Part shown: one piece after another, positions 26,155 through 34,786 of the stretch
Layout of the letters: every line of letters begins with the position of its first letter
Position numbering within the stretch: the stretch's first letter is position 1
Origin: Brucella pecoris
Lineage (GTDB): Bacteria > Pseudomonadota > Alphaproteobacteria > Rhizobiales > Rhizobiaceae
DNA: 64,000 nucleotides
Direction: 5' to 3'
Assembly (NCBI RefSeq): GCF_006376675.1
Contig: NZ_VEWK01000001.1
Coordinates: forward strand, 310,001 to 374,000
Notes under the pieces: model-generated
Seen by the model: the letters and a program-made list of their open reading frames with translations, nothing else
Databases searched by the model: none
What the model was told of the DNA's origin: nothing
Made by a program: the position numbers and the translations under genes

Positions 26155-27456
26155 TTACTGAGCGGCGGCAATTGCGTCGTTGCCGCGTTTGACGGCGTTC
26201 TCGAGCGCGGTCTTCGCGTCTTGTTTGCCGCCGAGCATGGCTTCGAACTCTTCATTCAGAATATCGCGTACCTGCGGCAGGTTGGTGAGGCGCACACCCT
26301 TGGAATTTTCGGTGGGGGCTTTGCCCATCATCTGCAAGATCGGCGTTTCGCGACCTGGATTCTTTTCATAGAAATCCGACTTCTTGGTCTCTTCGTAAGC
26401 AGCCAGTGTCACCGGCAGGTAACCGGACTTTTCGTGAAGTTTGACCTGAATTTTGGTCTGCGAGAGAAAATTGAAGAATTCTGCGACGCCCTTGTACTGT
26501 TCATCGCTAAGACCGGCAAAGACCCATAGAGCTGCGCCACCGGGGATCGTGTTTTGCGGACCGTGACCTTCATAGTAAGGCAGTTGGCCAATGCCGTAGT
26601 TGATGCCTGACTTTACAACATCTCCGAGACCGCCCGATGATTCAGTCAACATAGCGCATTCCCCGGAGGTGAAAAGCTGCTTGGCTTCTGACGTGCGGCC
26701 GCCATAACGGAACGTACCGTCTTTCGCGAGATCGGCGATTGACTGGAAATGCTGTACGTAAAGCGGCGAATTGATTTCAAGCTGTACATCAGTGCCGCCG
26801 AGACCATTTTCATTTGTACCATAAGGAACGTTATTCCATGCAGCGAAGTTTTCGGTCTGAATCCAGGTCAGCCACGTAGACGTGAATCCGCACGGTGCTG
26901 CGCCGCTGGACTTGATCTTCTTGGCAGCCTCGAAAACTTCCGGCCACGTCTTCGGCGGATTGTTTTCGTCGAGACCAGCTTTCTTGAAGGCGTCCTTATT
27001 GTAATAGAGGATCGGCGACGAGGAGTTGTAAGGGAAGGACAGCATGGTGCCATCCGGCTTCGAATAGTAAGCGACGATGCCGGGTAGATACTGCGACTTG
27101 TCGAACTTGAAGCCGCCCTTTTCCAAAACTTCAGCGGCCGGGACCACTGCGCCTTCGGCGGCCATCATAACGCCGCTACCGGCGTCGAATACCTGAAGAA
27201 TTGCTGGCGGCTGCTTGGAACGGAACGCAGCGATGCCGGCATTCAGCGTTTCAGGATAGGTTCCCTTATAAACGGGAACGATCTTGTATTCGCTCTGGCT
27301 TTCGTTGAACTCTTTCGAAAGCTCATTGACCATTTCGTTGTTGGCACCGGTCATGCCGTGCCACCATGCCAGTTCCGTCTGGGCGAATGCCTGCGAACCG
27401 ATGGTGAGGGCGAGGGCGCTTGTCAGCGCCGAGGTCGTGATCAGACGGATAAGCAT
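26155..27456 (-). CDS. ugpB: sn-Glycerol-3-phosphate-binding periplasmic protein UgpB
   Basis: The protein is 433 aa; ATG 27456 follows GAGGAGGAAAC. A signal peptide (MLIRLITTSALTSALALTIG, cleaved after QAFA) precedes TELAWWHGMTGANNEMVNEL, which I recognise as nearly identical to Brucella UgpB. The family binds glycerol-3-phosphate or its diesters and hands them to UgpAE. It is the first gene of the ugpBAEC unit. A promoter with an overlapping dyad lies at 27531-27561. No PhoB box was seen. Confidence 0.93.
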   Translation of the reverse strand: MLIRLITTSALTSALALTIGSQAFAQTELAWWHGMTGANNEMVNELSKEFNESQSEYKIVPVYKGTYPETLNAGIAAFRSKQPPAILQVFDAGSGVMMAAEGAVVPAAEVLEKGGFKFDKSQYLPGIVAYYSKPDGTMLSFPYNSSSPILYYNKDAFKKAGLDENNPPKTWPEVFEAAKKIKSSGAAPCGFTSTWLTWIQTENFAAWNNVPYGTNENGLGGTDVQLEINSPLYVQHFQSIADLAKDGTFRYGGRTSEAKQLFTSGECAMLTESSGGLGDVVKSGINYGIGQLPYYEGHGPQNTIPGGAALWVFAGLSDEQYKGVAEFFNFLSQTKIQVKLHEKSGYLPVTLAAYEETKKSDFYEKNPGRETPILQMMGKAPTENSKGVRLTNLPQVRDILNEEFEAMLGGKQDAKTALENAVKRGNDAIAAAQ

Positions 27457-27860
27457 GTTTCCTCCTCGAGTGTGAGATTGCGTGAACATTCGAGCTTTCT
27501 TTGTGAGAGGCTCAAAGTTTCGACATCTGCGTTATATTCATTGCACTTATATGAATGCAATTTTTGTCAAAGGATCAACCTTCGATTCTTCCAATGGCAG
27601 AATAAATTCGAAAACGATAGCGTTCAAAATGAAAAAAAACGAAAGGTAAGTGACAATCGTGGGGAGAACAGGTGAATAGTTGAAGGTTCAAGAATACCTC
27701 CCAACTACATCATCGTATGATATTCAAGGCTCGGTATCAGGCGGATTGACCAATGCACAAGACTGAATTGATTATGCACTCTTCGAATCTGGTCGATGGT
27801 TTTTTGGATTATCTGCCGTAACCGTACCGCCCATTGCCCAACTTGCTGACAGGTGAATTT
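27457..27860. other. Divergent intergenic region between ugpB and the LacI-family gene
   Basis: About 400 bp. It holds the ugpB promoter and dyad (27531-27561) and, beyond that, AT-rich sequence with no recognisable gene, repeat or RNA. The leader of the LacI gene must lie in its right half, but no clear -35/-10 pair was found there. Confidence 0.5.
27531..27561 (-). promoter_or_regulatory. ugpB promoter with overlapping dyad
   Basis: On the minus strand, TTGCAT (27555-27560) and TATAAC (27531-27536) are spaced 18 bp, a good sigma-70-like pair. It would give a leader of about 70 bases. An inverted repeat ATTGCA-N10-TGCAAT (27540-27561) covers the -35 and spacer, a position suited to repression. 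Confidence 0.5.
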
Positions 27861-28895
27861 ATGCCCAGTGACGATCGCAAGAAAAGTCGCGTTACGCTTC
27901 TGGATGTGGCACGCCATGCCAATGTATCACGCGCGACGGCTTCTCTTGTCATACGCAAAAGTCCGTTGGTGGGTGCGGCAACGCGCGAAAAGGTGGAGAA
28001 GGCCCTACGGGATTTAGGTTATGTCTACAATATGGGCGCTGCTAGTCTTCGCGTAGAGCGGTCGAATACGGTTGGTGTTATCGTACCGACACTCGGTAAT
28101 CCGTTCTACGGTGAATTGCTTTCAGGAATAGACAGTGTTGTTGGTGAAGCAGGGTTAGTTGTTCTCCTTGCAAACAGTCACGAGAATTTCGCGAACCAAA
28201 GCACTCTCATGCAGCGTATGCGCGAGCATGGTGTTGATGGTGTGATTATCTCGCTGACCGCAGAAACTGCACCGGAGTTCATCGAACAGATCGCCGATTG
28301 GGGCTTGCCTGTGGTGCAGGTCCTGCGCCATGTAACTGATCGAATTGACTATGCAGGCGTTGATTACGCAGGCGGTATGCGACAGGCGGTCAATCATCTT
28401 GCCGGGCTTGGGCACAAGACAATCGCATTTGCTGTACACGGCCCGATTCATTCAGCATATAGCGAGCGCGTGGAGGGATTTCGCGATGCGATGCAACAGC
28501 AAGGCCTTGATCCCGAGATGATTGTTCGTTTTCCGCATATGATGCCGGAAATTGCCAGGGCTGCTCCGATACTCTTTCAGGAAGGTCGGGGGCCGACGGC
28601 GGCAATCTGTTTCAATGACGTAATTGCACTGGGTCTTTCGGCCGGTCTTTACGATTGTGGGAGAAAAATTGGTGAGGATTTTTCTCTTATCGGCTTCGAT
28701 GATGTAAGCGATGCCGAAGCAACGCGCCCACGATTGAGTTCCGTATCGACCCGACCTGTTACAGTTGGCCAGAATGCTGCCAGATTGCTTCTTTCCCGTT
28801 TGGTAGATCCCCAAAAACAGGCACAGCGGATCGTCAGTGAAGCATATCTGCAGGTTAGACAGTCCTGTGGCCCGGTAAAAACTTCTGTCATCTAA
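27861..28895 (+). CDS. LacI-family transcriptional regulator
   Basis: The protein is 344 aa from ATG 27861. The N-terminal helix-turn-helix reads VTLLDVARHANVSRATASLVIRKS, followed by the hinge-helix region and a periplasmic-binding-like effector domain (VGVIVPTLGNPFYGELLSGI...GFDDVSDAEATRPRLSSV). It is transcribed towards the amino-acid ABC transporter genes. A perfect 18-bp palindrome lies between the two and is the likely operator. The effector is unknown; neighbours suggest an amino or 2-oxo acid rather than a sugar. Confidence 0.92.
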   Translation: MPSDDRKKSRVTLLDVARHANVSRATASLVIRKSPLVGAATREKVEKALRDLGYVYNMGAASLRVERSNTVGVIVPTLGNPFYGELLSGIDSVVGEAGLVVLLANSHENFANQSTLMQRMREHGVDGVIISLTAETAPEFIEQIADWGLPVVQVLRHVTDRIDYAGVDYAGGMRQAVNHLAGLGHKTIAFAVHGPIHSAYSERVEGFRDAMQQQGLDPEMIVRFPHMMPEIARAAPILFQEGRGPTAAICFNDVIALGLSAGLYDCGRKIGEDFSLIGFDDVSDAEATRPRLSSVSTRPVTVGQNAARLLLSRLVDPQKQAQRIVSEAYLQVRQSCGPVKTSVI

Positions 28896-28929
28896 TCCGA
28901 ATTAATGATTGACGAACAAGGTTAAACGC

Positions 28930-28947
28930 ATTTAGATCGATCTAAAT
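28930..28947. promoter_or_regulatory. Perfect 18-bp palindrome, probable LacI-family operator
   Basis: ATTTAGATCGATCTAAAT is self-complementary with a central CG, the usual architecture of LacI-family sites. It lies 35 bp after the regulator stop and 55 bp before the TTG start of the first transporter gene. Confidence 0.7.
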
Positions 28948-29001
28948 TTATTGCCGCCAGGAGGAAAAGTCGGCATAATCCGCGTACCGGGAGGTTCAGC
29001 A

Positions 29002-29670
29002 TTGTACAATTTCAACTTCGCGCCTGTCTTCGCGTCGATGGATAAGCTGCTGGTTGGCGCATGGCAGACAATCGAGCTTTCCTGCGCTGCCATGGTGCTT
29101 GGTTTGATCGTTTCGATCATCTGCGCGGTCGGCAAGACTTCCGGTCCAAAGCCGGTCCGGCTCATTATCGATGCCTATATCGAGATCATCCGGAACACAC
29201 CGTTTCTGGTGCAGATTTTCTTCATCTTCTTTGGGTTGCCGTCTGCCGGCTTGCGTCTGTCACCGAACAGCGCTGCACTTCTCGCACTGGTGGTGAATTT
29301 CGGTGCCTATGGCACGGAGATTATTCGCGCTGGCATCGAATCTATTCATAAAGGTCAGGTGGAAGCCGGAACTGCCCTCGGTCTCTCCAAGCTGCAGGTC
29401 TTCCGCTATGTCATCATGAAACCGGCTTTGCGGACAGTCTATCCTTCGCTCACCAGCCAGTTTATTTATCTGATGCTGACTTCGAGTGTAGTTTCGGTCA
29501 TTTCGGCGAATGAGCTTGCAGCCGCTGGTAACGATCTCCAGTCAGCGACCTTTGCGAGCTTCGAGGTCTATATCGTTATCACGCTCATGTATCTCGTCAT
29601 GTCCATCGGTTTCTCAGCCATCTTCGCGCTGATCGAGAAGGTGGCATTCAAATACCCTTTGAGCCGATAG
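29002..29670 (+). CDS. Polar amino acid ABC transporter permease (HisM/GlnP family)
   Basis: The protein is 222 aa. TTG 29002 is taken as start because CCGGGAGGTTCAGCA directly precedes it and the family N-terminus (YNFNFAPVF) begins here. It has about five helices. EAGTALGLSKLQVFRYVIMKPAL is the EAA loop, and EIIRNTPFLVQIFFIFFGLP is the hallmark of the His/Glu/Gln/Arg/opine permease family. It is the first gene of a four-gene transporter unit. Confidence 0.9.
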   Translation: MYNFNFAPVFASMDKLLVGAWQTIELSCAAMVLGLIVSIICAVGKTSGPKPVRLIIDAYIEIIRNTPFLVQIFFIFFGLPSAGLRLSPNSAALLALVVNFGAYGTEIIRAGIESIHKGQVEAGTALGLSKLQVFRYVIMKPALRTVYPSLTSQFIYLMLTSSVVSVISANELAAAGNDLQSATFASFEVYIVITLMYLVMSIGFSAIFALIEKVAFKYPLSR

Positions 29671-29679
29671 GAGCAGGCC

Positions 29680-30336
29680 ATGATCAGACCTTTCGGCTGG
29701 AACGAATTTCTCATTATCGTCTACGCAGCACAGTGGACCATCGCTCTCTCCGCTATTGCCTTTGTCGGCGGCGGCATCGGAGGACTGCTTGTTGCGCTGA
29801 TGCGTGTTTCGAATGCTCGTGTCCCGCGTTACATCGCGCTCGGCTTTATCCGGCTGTTTCAGGGTACACCGCTTCTGATGCAGCTCTTCCTGGTGTTCTT
29901 CGGCCTCAATATTTTCGGCCTTGGTATCAATCCGTGGATTGCCGCGACCATCGCACTGACATTACATGCGAGCGCTTTTCTGGGAGAAATCTGGCGCGGT
30001 TGTATCGATGCAGTACCGCCCGGTCAGGGCGAAGCTGCGACGGCGCTGGGGCTGCGTTATTATAACCGCATGCGCTATGTGATCCTGCCGCAAGCTGCGC
30101 GCATTTCGGTTGCACCGACAGTGGGTTTTCTTGTGCAGCTCATCAAGGGCACTTCGCTTGCCGCAATCATCGGTTTTACGGAACTGACACGGCAGGGTCA
30201 GATCATCAACAACGCAACTTTCAGCCCGTTCATGGTGTTTGGCACGGTGGCGGTTGTTTATTTTGTCCTGTGCTGGCCGCTCTCCATTCTGGCGCGCCGC
30301 ATGGAAACGAGGTTTTCTCGCGCTACAGCTCGATAA
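29680..30336 (+). CDS. Polar amino acid ABC transporter permease, second subunit
   Basis: The protein is 218 aa; ATG 29680 follows AGGAGCAGGCC, 9 bp after the first permease gene. FIRLFQGTPLLMQLFLVFFGLN and EAATALGLRYYNRMRYVILPQAA are the permease-family and EAA-loop signatures. It pairs with the first permease to form a heterodimeric channel. Confidence 0.9.
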   Translation: MIRPFGWNEFLIIVYAAQWTIALSAIAFVGGGIGGLLVALMRVSNARVPRYIALGFIRLFQGTPLLMQLFLVFFGLNIFGLGINPWIAATIALTLHASAFLGEIWRGCIDAVPPGQGEAATALGLRYYNRMRYVILPQAARISVAPTVGFLVQLIKGTSLAAIIGFTELTRQGQIINNATFSPFMVFGTVAVVYFVLCWPLSILARRMETRFSRATAR

Positions 30337-30464
30337 TTGGGGGCATGAGGAAGACGATCAGCATTTCCGACTGAGTGTGACGCGATACTGCATCGGGAAA
30401 TATGCTGAGAAATAACAAAACGGTGCCGGTGAGGAGACCGGCCCTTAATAGGGAAGGAATAAAC

Positions 30465-31265
30465 ATGATTATCACCAGACGTTTGGCTATGGCTTTGATT
30501 GGAGCGGGAGCTTTTGCAACAGTAATGGCCCCGACTGCGTTCGCGCAGACCGTTGACGACATCAAAACTGCCGGGAAAATCAAAATCGGTATGCTGGTGG
30601 ATTTTCCGCCATTCGGTATCATGAACACCAGCAATGAACCGGATGGCTACGATGCCGATGTGGCGAAGTTGTTGGCCAAGGAACTGGGTGTCGAAGCACA
30701 GATCGTGCCGGTTACCGGCCCCAACCGTATTCCATATCTGCAGAGCGGACAGGTCGATGTTCTGGTCGCCTCCCTGGGTATTACCGAGGAGCGCGCCAAG
30801 AGTGTTGATTTCTCTCAGCCTTATGCAGGTATTTCGATCGGCGTCTTTGGACCGAAAGATATTTCTGTGGCAAAACCAGAGGATCTGTCCGGCAAGACCA
30901 TCGGCGTCGCACGCGCTTCCACACAGGACACGGCCGTAACCAAGGTTGCGCCGCAGGATGCCAACATCCGTCGCTTCGATGATGATGCGAGCGCTGTGCA
31001 GGCTCTGCTTTCGGGCCAGGTTGAGTTGATCGGTCTTTCCAACGTTGTGGCTGCCGAGATCGAAAAGGCTGCGCCGGGTCGTTATGAACAGAAAATCCAG
31101 CTCAGCCAGCAGGTGCAGGGTATTGCAGTTCGCAAGGGCTCGACGGAAATGCTCGATTTCGTCAACAAGTTCATCGAAAAGGCGAAGAGCGACGGCGAGC
31201 TGAACAAGATCCATGAAAAATGGCTCGGTGCGCCGCTGCCGGATTTTGTTTCCCAGGCAAAATAA
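30465..31265 (+). CDS. Amino acid ABC transporter substrate-binding protein
   Basis: The protein is 266 aa; ATG 30465 follows AAGGAATAAAC. A signal peptide (MIITRRLAMALIGAGAFATV, ending AFAQ) leads into a type II periplasmic binding fold of the SBP_bac_3 family: KIKIGMLVDFPPFGIMN, GYDADVAKLLAKELG, LPRIPYLQSGQ-like NRIPYLQSGQVDVLVASLGI, and ERAKSVDFSQPY. The ligand is a polar amino acid or derivative. It lies 128 bp after the permease genes. Confidence 0.9.
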   Translation: MIITRRLAMALIGAGAFATVMAPTAFAQTVDDIKTAGKIKIGMLVDFPPFGIMNTSNEPDGYDADVAKLLAKELGVEAQIVPVTGPNRIPYLQSGQVDVLVASLGITEERAKSVDFSQPYAGISIGVFGPKDISVAKPEDLSGKTIGVARASTQDTAVTKVAPQDANIRRFDDDASAVQALLSGQVELIGLSNVVAAEIEKAAPGRYEQKIQLSQQVQGIAVRKGSTEMLDFVNKFIEKAKSDGELNKIHEKWLGAPLPDFVSQAK

Positions 31266-31337
31266 GTTCTTGAATTCTGCCGTGCCCGTTAATCTGGCGG
31301 GCATGGCGATCCAGTCCACAAAAGTGAGTTTCTCGAC

Positions 31338-32117
31338 ATGAACCAGATGGCTCAGGGAAAAACGAACCGGCCGCCGCAGGATGCTTCGGGTTCTGCGGTG
31401 CTCATGCAGGGGGTGAATAAGTGGTACGGCACGTATCATGCACTCAGAGATATCAATCTGACCGTGGCGCGCGGTGAACGTATTGTTATCTGCGGCCCAT
31501 CTGGTTCGGGGAAATCGACCCTTATCCGCTGTATTAATCAACTGGAGACCATTCAGGAAGGACGTATCGTTGTCGACGGCCACGACCTCACAGCAGGTGG
31601 AAAAAACGTTGACATTGTACGGCAGGAAACCGGCATGGTTTTCCAGCAGTTCAATCTTTTTCCGCATATGACGGTTCTCGAAAACTGCACTTTGGCTCCA
31701 ATGAAAGTGCGCGGCATTTCGAAGACTGAAGCTGAAAAGACCGCGCGCAAATATCTTGAGCGCGTTCGCATTCCAGAACAGGCAGATAAATACCCGGCCC
31801 AGCTTTCCGGCGGGCAACAGCAGCGCGTAGCGATTGCACGTGCGCTCTGTATGAATCCGAAGATTATGCTTTTTGATGAGCCGACTTCGGCACTCGATCC
31901 TGAAATGGTCAAGGAAGTCCTGGACACCATGATTGATCTGGCGAAGGAAGGCATGACCATGCTTTGCGTTACCCATGAAATGGGTTTTGCACGACAGGTG
32001 GCAGACCGCGTCATCTTCATGGATCAGGGGCAAATTCTGGAAATGGCGGAGCCGGAGGAATTTTTCGGTAATCCGAAACACGAGCGCACGAAGGCCTTTA
32101 TCGGCCAGATTTCCTGA
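31338..32117 (+). CDS. Amino acid ABC transporter ATPase (HisP/GlnQ family)
   Basis: The protein is 259 aa. Walker [19 protein letters not shown], signature [15 protein letters not shown], Walker [17 protein letters not shown] and the [18 protein letters not shown] tail are diagnostic of the polar-amino-acid ATPases. It completes the importer encoded from 29002. ATG 31338 fits the family; an N-terminal extension of about 20 polar residues precedes the fold. Confidence 0.93.
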   Translation: MNQMAQGKTNRPPQDASGSAVLMQGVNKWYGTYHALRDINLTVARGERIVICGPSGSGKSTLIRCINQLETIQEGRIVVDGHDLTAGGKNVDIVRQETGMVFQQFNLFPHMTVLENCTLAPMKVRGISKTEAEKTARKYLERVRIPEQADKYPAQLSGGQQQRVAIARALCMNPKIMLFDEPTSALDPEMVKEVLDTMIDLAKEGMTMLCVTHEMGFARQVADRVIFMDQGQILEMAEPEEFFGNPKHERTKAFIGQIS

Positions 32118-32149
32118 TTGCCTCCAATAGATTAGTAATGGAGTTTGAA

Positions 32150-33088
32150 GTGACGAACGAAGTTCTGCTCATCGAACCGATGATGCCGTTGATCGAAGAG
32201 CAATTAGACGCAGCTTACAAGGTGCTCCGGCTATACAAGCCGGAAGACAAAGCGGCTATTGACGCCGCTCAAGGTGTCATTCGTGCAGTCGTTACCGGCG
32301 GCGGAACAGGGCTTTCCAACGAATGGATAGAGCGTCTGCCATCGCTCGGTCTGATCGCCATCAATGGTGTTGGGACGGATAAGGTCGACCTAGCCTTTGC
32401 GCGAGACCGTAACGTGTATGTCAGCACGACACCTGGTGTTTTGACCGACGATGTTGCTGACATTGGAATCGCTCTCATGCTTGCGGTAATGCGCCATGTC
32501 GCGACGGGCGATCAATTTGTGCGGGAAGGCAAGTGGGCTCGCCGGGAAGGTTTCCCTCTTGGGGTCAGTCCAAAAGGCAAGCGTATTGGCATTCTGGGGC
32601 TTGGTCAGATCGGGAAAACATTTGCACGTCGTGCGGAAGCATTCGGCATGGAAGTGCATTATTGGAACCGCTCACCTGTCACTGACACGAACTGGATTGC
32701 ACATATGACTCCAGTGGAGCTTGCACAACACAGTGATGTGCTTGCGGTTTGTGTCGCAGCTAACCCGTCGACAGCAAATATCGTCAACACGGATGTTCTC
32801 GCGGCGCTTGGGAGTAAAGGTTATCTCATCAACGTGGCTCGCGGCAGCGTCATCGACGAGGATGCACTTTTAGCTGCTTTGAATAATGAGGTCATCGCCG
32901 GTGCAGGCCTTGATGTCTTCGTCAATGAGCCGACGATACGTGAGGATTTTCTAACAGCGCCAAATATGGTTCTGATGCCGCATCAGGGCAGCGCAACGGT
33001 GGAAACACGTGTCGGAATGGGCGAACTCGTGCTCGCCAATCTTGCAGCCTATTTTTCCGGCGATGTTCCGCCGACCACGGTAAACTGA
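32150..33088 (+). CDS. D-isomer-specific 2-hydroxyacid dehydrogenase
   Basis: The protein is 312 aa. GTG 32150 is preferred because GGAG lies 6 bases upstream; ATG 32138 overlaps that site. GKRIGILGLGQIGKTFARRA is the NAD(P)-binding motif, and the catalytic Arg, Glu and His are in NVARGSVIDE, LDVFVNEP and LMPHQGSAT. It interconverts a 2-oxo acid and the D-2-hydroxy acid; glyoxylate/hydroxypyruvate reductases are the closest remembered group. It sits 32 bp after the transporter ATPase gene and probably processes the imported compound after deamination. Confidence 0.88.
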   Translation: MTNEVLLIEPMMPLIEEQLDAAYKVLRLYKPEDKAAIDAAQGVIRAVVTGGGTGLSNEWIERLPSLGLIAINGVGTDKVDLAFARDRNVYVSTTPGVLTDDVADIGIALMLAVMRHVATGDQFVREGKWARREGFPLGVSPKGKRIGILGLGQIGKTFARRAEAFGMEVHYWNRSPVTDTNWIAHMTPVELAQHSDVLAVCVAANPSTANIVNTDVLAALGSKGYLINVARGSVIDEDALLAALNNEVIAGAGLDVFVNEPTIREDFLTAPNMVLMPHQGSATVETRVGMGELVLANLAAYFSGDVPPTTVN

Positions 33089-33097
33089 GTTATTCCC

Positions 33098-33424
33098 ATG
33101 ATTGTCAGACAAGCCTTTTTTGAAGGCACTATTCATGCTGGGCGCGAGAATGCGTTCAAAGCTTATGTCGCGGATACTCTTATGCCGATGTGGCTCGCTT
33201 TTCCGGGTATCAGGCAAGTGCGTGTTCTTTACGCTGTTGAACGCGACGAAGGTGCACCAGCTTATCCTATGGTGCTTTGGACCATGTATGACAGCAGGGA
33301 GGCGTTGACGGAAGCGCTTGCCTCACCTGTCCGATATGAAAGTCGGGAGGCCACGAAAGGCCTCCTGGAAATGTTCGACGGTCATATCCATCATCATGTT
33401 TTCGATCTCGCCCTTGAAGGGTAA
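33098..33424 (+). CDS. Small dimeric alpha/beta-barrel-like protein, unknown function
   Basis: A 108-aa protein starting MIVRQAFFEGTIHAGRENAF. The spacing of strands, the F-PGIRQVRVLY segment and the His-rich end (DGHIHHHVFDLAL) suggest a ferredoxin-like dimeric barrel of the antibiotic-biosynthesis-monooxygenase or EthD kind. It follows the dehydrogenase gene by 9 bp, so it belongs to that unit. I cannot assign a reaction. The ribosome-binding site is poor. Confidence 0.65.
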   Translation: MIVRQAFFEGTIHAGRENAFKAYVADTLMPMWLAFPGIRQVRVLYAVERDEGAPAYPMVLWTMYDSREALTEALASPVRYESREATKGLLEMFDGHIHHHVFDLALEG

Positions 33425-33436
33425 GATCTTTCTTGT

Positions 33437-34477
33437 TTATGCACCCCACGTCCGCTCAAGGACATTGATCCAGTTTCCGTGAGCCAGTTTGACGATGGAA
33501 GCATCGTCGTAGCCGTGCTTACGGAAAGCTTCTATGACAAGCTGGAGATCGCTAACGTCGCGAAGTGTCGAAGAAATCGTGGTACCGTCAAAATCGGAAC
33601 CCAGAGCCAGATGGTCGATCCCAATGCGATTGACGATATAATCGGCATGGCGAACTAGCTCGCCCAGATCCGTATTCGGATCGCGTTTTCCGTCTTCACG
33701 CAGGAATGAAACACCAAAGTTAAGCCCGACGAGGCCGCCAGTATCGCGAATGGCGTCAAGTTGTTTGTCGGTCAGGTTGCGGCTTTGCTGGCAAAGCGCG
33801 TGAGCATTGGAATGCGAAGCCACGAGCGGCGCATCGGAAATTGCCGCGATGTCCCAGAAGCCTTTCTCGTTCATATGGGAAAGGTCGACCATGACCTTGA
33901 GTTCGTTGCAAGCGCGTATGAGTGCTTTGCCATGATCCGTGAGGCCAGGACCAATGTCAGGTGATGCCGGAAACCGAAACGGGATACCATGGGCAAAAAT
34001 ATTTGGGCGGCTCCAGACAGGCCCCAGTGTTCTGAGGCCCGCTTCATACAAAACATATAGGGCATCAAGGTCCTCGCTAAAGGCCTCCACACCTTCGATA
34101 TGGTAGACCGAAGCGAAAACTCCTTTGGCAAACGCATCGCGAATATCTGCTGCCGTGCGGCAGATCCGAACTTTGCCTTCAGACGCCTGCTCGATCTTCA
34201 GAAGGATCGCCGACATGGCGAGCGTTGCCTTCATCGCATCCGTCTGGGTTGGCGTCGCCAGATTGCCATTTGTATCGAGTTCCCGCGAAGGCGAGGGCAC
34301 ATACACAGCACAAAGTCCGCCGCCCAGCCCACCCTTCTGGGAGCGTGGAAGGTCGATATGTCCGACTTGCTCGCCTTGAAGAAAACGCTTTTCCGGCGCG
34401 GAAGCATCAGATGACCATAGGCGCAGCAGCACGTCGTTGTGACCATCGAAAACGGGGATCTTCTGTTCTGTCGCCAT
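33437..34477 (-). CDS. Membrane-dipeptidase-like zinc peptidase (family M19)
   Basis: The protein is 346 aa. The M19 metal site is visible: His13 and Asp15 in FDGHNDVLL, the bridging Glu in YHIEGVEAF, and histidines in DLSHMNEKGF and VASHSNAHAL; LGSDFDGT follows near the end. M19 enzymes hydrolyse dipeptides, often with a D-residue at the C-terminal side. No signal peptide is present, so it acts in the cytosol. It is transcribed divergently from the dipeptide transporter and shares its promoter region. Confidence 0.93.
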   Translation of the reverse strand: MATEQKIPVFDGHNDVLLRLWSSDASAPEKRFLQGEQVGHIDLPRSQKGGLGGGLCAVYVPSPSRELDTNGNLATPTQTDAMKATLAMSAILLKIEQASEGKVRICRTAADIRDAFAKGVFASVYHIEGVEAFSEDLDALYVLYEAGLRTLGPVWSRPNIFAHGIPFRFPASPDIGPGLTDHGKALIRACNELKVMVDLSHMNEKGFWDIAAISDAPLVASHSNAHALCQQSRNLTDKQLDAIRDTGGLVGLNFGVSFLREDGKRDPNTDLGELVRHADYIVNRIGIDHLALGSDFDGTTISSTLRDVSDLQLVIEAFRKHGYDDASIVKLAHGNWINVLERTWGA

Positions 34478-34786
34478 AGGGGAGCCTTCTCAAATCAAAT
34501 CCAGGATTCAAAAAGGGGTGATGGACCCAAGCGAGAAGAATTGCAAATGCGATTTCGGTCAATCGCTATGACCACACTGCATGAGCAGCGATTCTTTCAA
34601 GCAAAAGGTCTCTTTTAGTTTGTCCTCATGCAAACTCTGCATAGGGAATGCAAAATTCTGCATTGGCCCCTGCCTCCGCCGACGTGATAGCGGGAAGCTG
34701 GAAAAATGTATCCAGAGATAGAACGCTGTCGATATGGCTCCCGATAACTGGGAGCCTTTCAGAAAGTGTTGCAACAGGAGCTCTCA
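34478..34786. other. Divergent promoter region of dipeptidase and dipeptide transporter
   Basis: A 309-bp region without a gene. The tandem dyads at 34628-34664 are its main feature. Further TGCAA/TGCAT fragments (around 34543 and 34579) suggest weaker copies of the same element. No clear -35/-10 pair could be chosen. Confidence 0.5.
34628..34664. promoter_or_regulatory. Two tandem operator-like dyads
   Basis: ATGCA-AACTC-TGCAT (34628-34642) is followed by AATGCA-AAATTC-TGCATT (34647-34664). Both are perfect inverted repeats with the same TGCAT arms, and their centres are 20.5 bp apart, close to two helical turns. This geometry suits cooperative binding of a dimeric regulator. No regulator gene is adjacent. 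Confidence 0.6.

Noticed and set aside
30258-32081. Long open frame (607 codons) on the minus strand opposite the amino acid transporter genes
   Set aside because: It is antisense to three well-supported genes, has no recognisable domain, and its composition is that expected of a shadow frame.
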